Made by a program: the position numbers and the translations under genes. The notes beneath the pieces were generated by a model, which was given only the letters and a program-made list of their open reading frames with translations, did no database searches and had not been told where the DNA came from. From contig NZ_CP012382.1 of the NCBI RefSeq assembly GCF_001267885.1, forward strand, positions 372,001-436,000: 64,000 nucleotides of DNA. The letters are read 5' to 3'. This document shows positions 57,869-64,000 of this stretch, piece after piece; the first letter of the stretch is position 1; every line of letters starts with the position of its first letter. Source of the DNA: Streptomyces ambofaciens ATCC 23877. Lineage in GTDB: Bacteria > Actinomycetota > Actinomycetes > Streptomycetales > Streptomycetaceae.

Positions 57869-58792
57869 TCAGTCCACCGTCAGGACGATCTTGCCGGTGG
57901 TGCCGCCCTGTTCGCCGATCTCGTGCGCCTTCGCGGCCTGGCCCAGCGGCAGGACCGTCTCGACGACCGGCTTCAGACCGCCGCGCTCCACGAGCGCGGC
58001 GATCTCCCGCAGGCCGTGGTGGTCCGGCTCGACCAGCATCCACGAGGCCCGCACCCCTTCCCGGGCGACGGGGACGTCGTCGGGTCCCGGCAGCGTGATC
58101 AGCCGGCCCCCGTCGCGCAACACCCGCAGGGACCGTTCGGCCGTACGGCCACCGATGCCGTCCAGCACGACGTCCACGTCGGAGACCGCGTCCTCGAACC
58201 GTACCGAGCGGTAGTCGATCACCTCGTCCGCCCCCAGCTCCCGCACCAAGGCGTGCTTGGCCGCGCTGGCCGTACCGATGACGTAGGCACCGCGCGCCTT
58301 GGCGATCTGCACCGCGAAGTGCCCGACCCCTCCGGCCGCCGCGTGGACCAGCACGCGCTCCCCCGGACGGACGTCCGCGGTGTCGACGAGCGCCTGCCAG
58401 GCGGTCAGCGCGGCGAGCGGCAGCGCCGCCGCCTCCACATGCGTCAGCCCGGCGGGCTTTCGCGCCAGGTGCCGGGCCGGCGCCACCACGTACTCGGCAT
58501 ATCCGCCGGCCTGACGCGGGAACAGCGGCATTCCGAAGACCTCGTCGCCGGGACGGAAGACGCCCACGCCCGGACCGACGGCTTCGACCGTGCCGGACAC
58601 GTCCCAGCCGACGGCCGGCTGGGTGCCCCATTCGATGAGGGCACCCGTGGCCCGGGTCTTCCAGTCCACCGGATTCACTCCGGCCGCGTGCACCCGCACC
58701 AGGACCTCGCTCAGCCCGGGCTCCGGGCGCTCGATCTCGCGCTCGCCGAGCTCCTGCGGTCCGCCCCACCGTTCCACGACCACTGCACGCAT
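57869..58792 (-). CDS. NADP-dependent quinone-oxidoreductase-like dehydrogenase
   Basis: 307 residues: MRAVVVERWGGPQELGEREI, GVNPVDWKTR, GAAGGVGHFAVQIAK (NADPH site), no zinc ligands. ATG 58792 has GGACGAGG upstream; ATG 58819 is possible. Divergent from a GlxA-type regulator which probably controls it. Confidence 0.9.
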   Translation of the reverse strand: MRAVVVERWGGPQELGEREIERPEPGLSEVLVRVHAAGVNPVDWKTRATGALIEWGTQPAVGWDVSGTVEAVGPGVGVFRPGDEVFGMPLFPRQAGGYAEYVVAPARHLARKPAGLTHVEAAALPLAALTAWQALVDTADVRPGERVLVHAAAGGVGHFAVQIAKARGAYVIGTASAAKHALVRELGADEVIDYRSVRFEDAVSDVDVVLDGIGGRTAERSLRVLRDGGRLITLPGPDDVPVAREGVRASWMLVEPDHHGLREIAALVERGGLKPVVETVLPLGQAAKAHEIGEQGGTTGKIVLTVD

Positions 58793-58919
58793 GTTCTTGG
58801 CCTCGTCCTTCGTCTCCATCGCTACGGTGCCGCCGGAGGCCCGGCGACACCCTCCACGATCGGGCTTCCCGGCCGTCCACGGTGTTGGCCCTCCGGCCAC
58901 TATGTGACAGGATCTGGCC

Positions 58920-59978
58920 ATGGCCAGCGCACAACGGACTTCGGCACGGACTTCGGCGAGGCAGGACCACGGTCGTACGGGCGGAGCCGGTCGACGGCAT
59001 CGGATCGCGGTGCTCGCCCTGCCCGGCGTCCCGCCTTTCGAGCTGGGCATCCCCTCCCGGGTCTTCGGCAGTGCGCAGGACCCCGAGGGCCGGTCTCTGT
59101 ACGAGGTGGTCGTCTGCACCGCCGACGCGGCCCCCGTCCCGAGCGACGCGGGCTTCATGATCCAGCCCGCGGCCGGACCCGAGGCGCTGGCCGAGGCGGA
59201 CACCGTCATCGTCCCGCCCACCCACGCCATGCCGGAACTGGGCCGCGGCGGCCCTCTCCCGCCCGAGGTCACCGACGCCATCGCCGGAATCCGGCCCGGC
59301 ACGCGGCTGGTGTCCATCTGTTCCGGGTCGTACGTCCTCGCCGCGGCCGGGCTGCTCGACGGCCGGCCCGCCACCACGCACTGGAACCTGACTCCCGAGT
59401 TCCGTCGGGCGTACCCCAAGGTCAAGGTCGACGAGGAGGTCCTCTTCGTCGACGACGGTGACGTGCTCACCTCCGCGGGGGTAGCTGCGGGCGTCGACCT
59501 GTGTCTGCACCTGATCCGCCGCGACCACGGAGCGGCCACGGCCAACCGGGCCGCGCGCATGTGCGTCGTACCGCCCTGGCGGGACGGCGGGCAGGCCCAG
59601 TACGTCGACCGGCCCATCCCCGACCCCACCGTCGCCGGCACCACGGCCACCCGGGCCTGGGCCCTGGAACACCTCGGCGAGCCGCTGTCCCTGGCCCAGC
59701 TCGCCGGGCACGCCCGGATGAGCCTGCGCTCCTTCACCCGCCGGTTCCGTGACGAGGTCGGCATGACCCCCGTGCAGTGGCTCACCGCTCAACGCCTGGA
59801 ACTGGCCAAGCAACTGCTGGAGACGACGGACCTGCCCATCGACCTGGTCGCCCACCGCGCCGGCTTCGGCTCCGCCAACTCCCTGCGGGCCCACATGAGA
59901 ACCACCCTCGGCGTCTCCCCCGCCGTCTACCGTCGCGCGTTCGGCGCACGCGACCTCGCCGGTCCGCCGTCACCCTGA
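58920..59978 (+). CDS. GlxA-type AraC regulator with DJ-1/PfpI-like domain
   Basis: 352 residues. N-terminal DJ-1 fold (IAVLALPGVPPFELGIPSRVF...; elbow ICSGSYVLAAAGLLDG with a serine pair near Cys), C-terminal AraC HTH (LSLAQLAGHARMSLRSFTRRFRDEVGMTPVQWLTAQRL). Predicted to sense a small molecule and regulate the divergent dehydrogenase. Confidence 0.9.
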   Translation: MASAQRTSARTSARQDHGRTGGAGRRHRIAVLALPGVPPFELGIPSRVFGSAQDPEGRSLYEVVVCTADAAPVPSDAGFMIQPAAGPEALAEADTVIVPPTHAMPELGRGGPLPPEVTDAIAGIRPGTRLVSICSGSYVLAAAGLLDGRPATTHWNLTPEFRRAYPKVKVDEEVLFVDDGDVLTSAGVAAGVDLCLHLIRRDHGAATANRAARMCVVPPWRDGGQAQYVDRPIPDPTVAGTTATRAWALEHLGEPLSLAQLAGHARMSLRSFTRRFRDEVGMTPVQWLTAQRLELAKQLLETTDLPIDLVAHRAGFGSANSLRAHMRTTLGVSPAVYRRAFGARDLAGPPSP

Positions 59979-60111
59979 ACCGGGAGCCGGCCTCCCGACC
60001 GTCCGACGCGCACACCGGACGCCCTCCTCGTCCCTGCCGTGAGCCGTCGCCGTCCCGGCCGGACATCTCGGCCGCCGTCGTGGCAAGCGGCTCGGGGGCC
60101 GCGACCGCGGC

Positions 60112-60228
60112 GTGGCCCTGCTCGCCATCGTGACCGGCTGGCTGCTGGTCCTCTGCGGCCTGTTGCTGGTGGTCGCCTATGCCGGTCTGGTGGTGGGACT
60201 CGGATTCCTGGTCGGTTCGGCGGACTGA
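60112..60228 (+). CDS. Possible tiny membrane protein
   Basis: 38 residues from GTG 60112, one hydrophobic segment (TGWLLVLCGLLLVVAYAGLVVGLGFLV). It could be a real membrane peptide; ribosome site and start are weak. Confidence 0.35.
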   Translation: MALLAIVTGWLLVLCGLLLVVAYAGLVVGLGFLVGSAD

Positions 60229-60274
60229 GCGGCGCGAGTGGCCGGGGCCGTGCCCTTCCGTCACCCTGGCGCGG

Positions 60275-60772
60275 TCAGCCGTCCACTCGGTAGGTGACGT
60301 AGTAGAAGGATCCTTCGACCTCCGACGAGGCGACCTGCGCGACGTGTCCCCGGTCCGTGTCCTGCGTGTCGATCCGCACCGTGCCGAGCGGGTCGTCGTC
60401 GTCCAGGAAGGAGTCCCTCTCCCAGAGGGTCAGCGACGTGGAGAAGTCGAACGGGAGGGCGACGGAGGGGTGTGCCACCTGGCCCTTGTTCATGTCGCGT
60501 GTCTCCCCGCCCCCGGGCCACACGGAGTTGTCCAGGCCGCTCGTGGCGTCGACGGTGAGGTAGACGCTGTCGGGGTCCGCCTGGACCTCGTCCAGCGCCT
60601 GGACGAGCCCCGGTATGGCCTGGACGGTGGCGGTGGCCGCCTGACCGGCCTCGTCGATGAAGATCTTCTCGAAGCCCGACAGGAGATTCTTCACGTGCGG
60701 CGTCAGGTGGCCGAAGTCCGTACCGGTGGCCGGCTTCAGGCACCAGAGCTCAACGATCGTCGCGGTGGGCAT
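60275..60772 (-). CDS. C2-domain-like hypothetical protein
   Basis: 165 residues. The stretch LTLWERDSFLDDDDPLGTVRID looks like a calcium-binding C2 loop followed by a strand; upstream is TATVQAIPGLVQALDEVQADPDSVYLTVD. No signal peptide. ATG 60772 has AAGGAG upstream. Co-directional with the lysozyme-like gene 34 bp upstream, likely cotranscribed. Function unknown. Confidence 0.7.
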   Translation of the reverse strand: MPTATIVELWCLKPATGTDFGHLTPHVKNLLSGFEKIFIDEAGQAATATVQAIPGLVQALDEVQADPDSVYLTVDATSGLDNSVWPGGGETRDMNKGQVAHPSVALPFDFSTSLTLWERDSFLDDDDPLGTVRIDTQDTDRGHVAQVASSEVEGSFYYVTYRVDG

Positions 60773-60806
60773 GGCGCTTCTCCTTGCTCATGAGTGTCGT
60801 CCCCGT

Positions 60807-61685
60807 TCAGACCCCGAGCGCCGTGAACCCCGATGTGGAGAGCCGCGCGCTCAGGGCGGCCAGAGCGGCCGGGTCCTCGCAGGAGCCGTTCGGGTCGAGG
60901 CCGTTGTCACCTTGGAACGCGCGGACCGCGCCCTGGGTACGCGGCCCGTCGGCGCCGTCCTGGGCCCCCGGGTCGTACCCGAGAGCGAGCAACGCGCCCT
61001 GCACGCCGAACACGTCGGACAGGTCGAGGGCGAGCCGGTCGGCAGGCAGGCCCCGGGCCTCCACGGTCCCGGCCAGCAGGAAGTGCTTCCGGTCGAGTAT
61101 GTTCCGGATCCTGATGGTTCCCTCGTCCGGGGTGAAGTGGCATTCGTCCGCGGCGCCGTTCCACTCCCGCGCCGCCACGTGGCCCTGGAGCCGGGGGAAG
61201 CGGAAGGCCGGTCCGAGCGCCCAGCACATGCTCAGCGTCGCGAGCTGTGCGTTGGCCGGCCAGGAGGCGAACCCGGCGAACTCGGGACCCCGCGCCGTGA
61301 GGAACGATTCCATCTGGTCCAGCTTGGCGAACACGTGCCGATCGATCTCCTCGTCCGACAGGTGCAGTGAGGTGAACGGCGGCTGGAAGGCCTTGTGCCC
61401 CTGGCGGGCGAGGTGCAGGTGTGCCTTCACCTTGTCCCAGTCTCGGGCGACGAGGTCCGCCGTCGCCGGGGAGCCGTCGGCGTCCAGCCACCGCAGTTCC
61501 CCCGCCGACGCCAGGGACGCGGACCGCTCCGCGGGATTCGGTGCCGAGTGGGCCGCCACCGTCTGGTCGATCTTGTTGCCGATCCCTGTGCTCACCCACC
61601 CCTTCTGGTCCAGGTACATGAAGGGGACTCGGCCCTCCAGCGGGTCGTTGAACGGGATACAATGGTCACGGACGATCTGGTGCAT
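60807..61685 (-). CDS. Lysozyme-like (T4-type) protein with C-terminal peptidoglycan-binding domain
   Basis: 292 residues. N-terminal LEGRVPFMYLDQKGWVSTGIGNKID lines up with T4 lysozyme Glu11, Asp20, Thr26 and the GIG turn. C-terminal VQGALLALGYDPGAQDGADGPRTQGAVRAFQ is a PG_binding_1 domain. No signal peptide, so it is released in another way or acts as an intracellular or cargo protein. ATG 61685 follows GGAGAGG. Confidence 0.8.
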   Translation of the reverse strand: MHQIVRDHCIPFNDPLEGRVPFMYLDQKGWVSTGIGNKIDQTVAAHSAPNPAERSASLASAGELRWLDADGSPATADLVARDWDKVKAHLHLARQGHKAFQPPFTSLHLSDEEIDRHVFAKLDQMESFLTARGPEFAGFASWPANAQLATLSMCWALGPAFRFPRLQGHVAAREWNGAADECHFTPDEGTIRIRNILDRKHFLLAGTVEARGLPADRLALDLSDVFGVQGALLALGYDPGAQDGADGPRTQGAVRAFQGDNGLDPNGSCEDPAALAALSARLSTSGFTALGV

Positions 61686-62034
61686 GGTGTCGGCCTCTCC
61701 GAGAACCGGCCGGGCGCAACCCACCGGCATACGCGGACGACGGCAGCCGACGACGCCAGGGCGCGGGAGAATCGGATGCCTCGGCCCGCTCGGGCCCGGA
61801 ACGAGTAGGCCGTAACTCCCCTTCAGGATCAGCCCGTTGCCGACCACCCGCAACTCAGGACAGACACCCTCGGCGATGGCCGACGCCGCCGGTCACACCC
61901 GTTCCACCGACGGTCACAGGGGCGGCCACGACCTTCGTCCTGGCTCGGTCCTCGCGTCGCGCGGCGCACCGGACGGTGCCACCCTGGAAGTGGTGCTGCG
62001 CGCCGCTCCGCAGCGTTCGGCAGGAGGGATGATC

Positions 62035-63210
62035 ATGTCCGCGCGCCTGATTGTCTGTTGCGACGGAACGTGGAACTTCGCGGACCAGCCGAGCAAGACG
62101 AACGTAGCCAAAGTAGCTCTCTCCGTGCGTGCCGGGTCCGCCGCCGGCAAGGAACAACGCGTCTACTACCACAGCGGAGTCGGCACCCACCGGCGTGAGC
62201 GCCTGCGCGGCGGCGCGTTCGGCGTGGGACTCTCGCAGAACATCGTGGACGCCTACCGGTTCCTCGTCGAGACGTACGAGCCCGACGACGAACTGTTCCT
62301 CTTCGGTTTCAGCCGCGGTGCCTTCACCGTCCGCAGCCTCGCCGGGCTGATACGCAACAGCGGCATCCTGCGCCGGGACCACGCCGACCGCATCCCGGAC
62401 GCCTGGGCCCTGTACCGCGACCGCATCGAGCAACCGAACGGAGCGGCCGCCACGTTGTTCCGGCGTTCCTACGCGCACGAGACGGACATCGGCTTCGTCG
62501 GGGTGTGGGACACCGTCGGCGCCCTGGGCATCCCGGCCCCGAGCACGGCATGGCTGCAGCCGGCGGCACGCCGCTTCAACCGCCGATGGGCGTTCCACAA
62601 CACCGAGCTGAGCAGTCGGATCAAGGCGGCGTTCCACGCGCTGGCCGCTGACGAGCAGCGCTCGGCGTTCCGGCCGGCGCTGTGGCACCAGCATCCCGAA
62701 GCCGCAGCGCAGGGCCAGGAGCTGAAGCAGGTCTGGTTCGCCGGGGTCCACAGTGACGTCGGTGGCGGTTACGAGGAGACCGGGCTGTCGGACATCGCCC
62801 TCCTGTGGATGGTGGACCACGCCCGCAGACACGGGCTGGAGTTCGACTCCGAAGCGCTCAGCACGACGGGGCCCCAGGTCATGCGACCTGAGGAAAGCAC
62901 CGCCTTCCGCGTACGACCGGACGGGGCGGGCCCTCTTCACGTCTCCCGTACGGGCATGTACCGATTGTCCACACCCCTGCACCGGCCACTGGGGCAGGCG
63001 GTGAACGACAACGGCGAGCCCGACGGCAACGAATTCCTGGCGGTACCCGCCAAGGAGCGGTACGACCGTGACACGGGTTACCGGCCGCCGGAGCTGGAGC
63101 GATACCTGGGCAGGCAGGATCGAGTCCGGCTGGAGCCGGTCCTGATACCGGGCGTCCTCCCGGGACTGCCGCCCATGCATCCGCTCCGGCCCGGCTCACT
63201 GTCCAAGTGA
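62035..63210 (+). CDS. DUF2235 / Tle1-like lipase-fold protein
   Basis: 391 residues: RLIVCCDGTWNFADQPSKTNVAKV, nucleophile GFSRGAFTVRSLAG, GFVGVWDTVGALG, and GVHSDVGGGY, the DUF2235 features shared with type VI phospholipase effectors of the Tle1 family. ATG 62035 with AGGAGGG upstream; ATG 62029 is possible. Divergent from the lysozyme-like gene. Confidence 0.88.
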   Translation: MSARLIVCCDGTWNFADQPSKTNVAKVALSVRAGSAAGKEQRVYYHSGVGTHRRERLRGGAFGVGLSQNIVDAYRFLVETYEPDDELFLFGFSRGAFTVRSLAGLIRNSGILRRDHADRIPDAWALYRDRIEQPNGAAATLFRRSYAHETDIGFVGVWDTVGALGIPAPSTAWLQPAARRFNRRWAFHNTELSSRIKAAFHALAADEQRSAFRPALWHQHPEAAAQGQELKQVWFAGVHSDVGGGYEETGLSDIALLWMVDHARRHGLEFDSEALSTTGPQVMRPEESTAFRVRPDGAGPLHVSRTGMYRLSTPLHRPLGQAVNDNGEPDGNEFLAVPAKERYDRDTGYRPPELERYLGRQDRVRLEPVLIPGVLPGLPPMHPLRPGSLSK

Positions 63211-63252
63211 GCACCGGCGGCACGCCGGGCCGATCACCAACGCGCCGCGAGC

Positions 63253-63324
63253 GCGCGGAAGTCCTGCGACTGCGCCCCACCGAGACCTTGGTCTCGGTGG
63301 GGCGCAGTCGCAGGACTTCCGCGC
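63253..63324. terminator. Perfect 35-bp inverted repeat (bidirectional terminator)
   Basis: Arms 63253-63287 and 63290-63324 are exact complements with a 2-nt spacer (TT). The loop core is GAGACC-TT-GGTCTC. It stands between the convergent DUF2235 and M23 genes. Confidence 0.9.
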
Positions 63325-63365
63325 AGCCGGGCCGTCTCAGCCCATGGTTACCACGTCGCCCATGG

Positions 63366-64000
63366 CTACCACGTCGGTGTCACGTCGGAGCCGAAACCGC
63401 CACCGGCCGGACGCTTCTCGAAGTGGAGGTGGGGGCCGGTGGAGTTGCCGGTGGAACCCACCTCCCCGATCTTCTGGCCGGCCCTCACCGAACCCCGCTT
63501 CACGGTCTGCTCGGAGAGGTGGCAGTACCAGTAGTCGAACCCGCCGGCACGCAGCACCAGGAAGTTGCCGAAACTCCGGTCCTGTCCACTGCGGACCATG
63601 GAACCGCTCCGCACCGCGACACACGGGGTGCCGTTCGGGGCGGCGTAGTCCGCGCCGGTGTGGTAACCGAGGCTCCAGTGCGGCCCCTTCACCCGGTAGC
63701 GCGTCGAGATGCCGTGCCCCGGTACGGGAGATGCCACGCGCCCGCCGGAGGCCGACGGTGTCGGTGAGGCCGAGGGAACACGGAGCCGGTCCCAGGAGAG
63801 CTTGCCCGGGATGCCGTCCGCATCGTCTTCACGGAGGCCGATCTTGCTCTGCCAGGCGGCGTACGATTTCTGGTCGGCTTCCGTCCACACGGGTCCCGGG
63901 CCGGTCTTGTACTTGCCGCACCCTTCCGCCACCAGCCGCTTGCCCATCGAGGCGATCACGGCACTGTGCTGCCCCTTGTGGAAGAACGTCGCTCCTGGGA
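63366..64000 (-). CDS. M23 metallopeptidase, N-terminus cut by the window edge
   Basis: From 64000 to the stop at 63366 the frame reads a conserved actinomycete module (PGATFFHKGQ..AVIASMGKRLVAEGC, VWTEADQKSYAAWQSKIG) and an M23/LytM peptidase with zinc ligands GYHTGADYAAPNG (H and D) and GPHLHFE (HxH). Peptidoglycan endopeptidase. An ATG inside the frame gives 197 residues, but the conserved module continues to the edge, so the gene starts beyond 64000. Confidence 0.88.
   Translation of the reverse strand, partial: PGATFFHKGQHSAVIASMGKRLVAEGCGKYKTGPGPVWTEADQKSYAAWQSKIGLREDDADGIPGKLSWDRLRVPSASPTPSASGGRVASPVPGHGISTRYRVKGPHWSLGYHTGADYAAPNGTPCVAVRSGSMVRSGQDRSFGNFLVLRAGGFDYWYCHLSEQTVKRGSVRAGQKIGEVGSTGNSTGPHLHFEKRPAGGGFGSDVTPTW

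Overview
The window is a high-GC actinomycete chromosome, almost certainly Streptomyces: GC-rich third codon positions, frequent GTG starts, TGATG/GTGA/ATGA overlaps, SsgA-era families such as CGNR and PAS-LuxR regulators, ALF-repeat and FG-GAP secreted proteins, and an antimycin-type biosynthetic cluster. No tRNA, rRNA, CRISPR array, IS element or att site was recognised.

Region 1 (1-21338) is most of an antimycin biosynthetic gene cluster read right to left as antA, antB, antC, antD, antE, (small antitoxin-like gene), antQ, antF, antG, antH. antH runs off the left edge, so antI-antO (rest of the oxygenase, AntM, tryptophan dioxygenase, formyltransferase) should lie outside. AntF and AntG activate and carry the aryl starter, AntH and partners oxidise it, AntC (C-A-T-C-A-KR-T) adds threonine and a reduced pyruvate unit, AntD (KS-AT-ACP-TE) adds an alkylmalonyl unit supplied by AntE and releases the dilactone, AntB acylates the C8 hydroxyl, and AntA is the cluster sigma factor. 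antQ, a phosphopantetheinyl transferase, marks an antQ-containing form of the cluster; it carries a striking tandem 8-residue repeat insertion. A PAS-LuxR regulator of the FscRI/PimM type lies at the right edge, and PAS-LuxR-like boxes lie in the antB/antC divergent promoter region.

Region 2 (21.3-25.5 kb) holds an orphan small ORF with a strong ribosome binding site, a hypothetical gene, a divergent SDR/TetR pair with two palindromic operators, and a methyltransferase.

Region 3 (25.5-34.5 kb) is a secreted-protein block on the minus strand: an FG-GAP protein with a degenerate trypsin domain, a small secreted protein, a lipoprotein translationally coupled to a Tat-exported ALF-repeat giant, and a variant leucine-rich-repeat protein. 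A roughly 257-bp promoter-bearing segment is duplicated 4.47 kb apart here, with a decayed copy of the small secreted gene.

Region 4 (34.6-43.9 kb) has a DHFR-like reductase coupled to a hydrolase fold lacking its nucleophile, then a tight four-gene minus-strand operon (MfnB-like furan synthase, aldehyde dehydrogenase, alcohol dehydrogenase, methyltransferase) that looks like a cryptic furan pathway, an EF-hand protein, a cold-shock protein and an MFS/TetR pair.

Region 5 (43.9-64 kb) is accessory and housekeeping: a P-loop NTPase with 13 near-identical TPRs, an SRPBCC protein with an FdhF/YdeP-type molybdoenzyme, an epoxide hydrolase facing a CGNR regulator across a phased operator array, a Ser/Thr kinase, GNAT, DUF4246 protein, a TipAS fragment, a second EF-hand protein, an oxidoreductase/GlxA regulator pair, a lysozyme-like protein with a C2-like protein opposite a DUF2235 lipase-like protein, and an M23 peptidase cut by the right edge.
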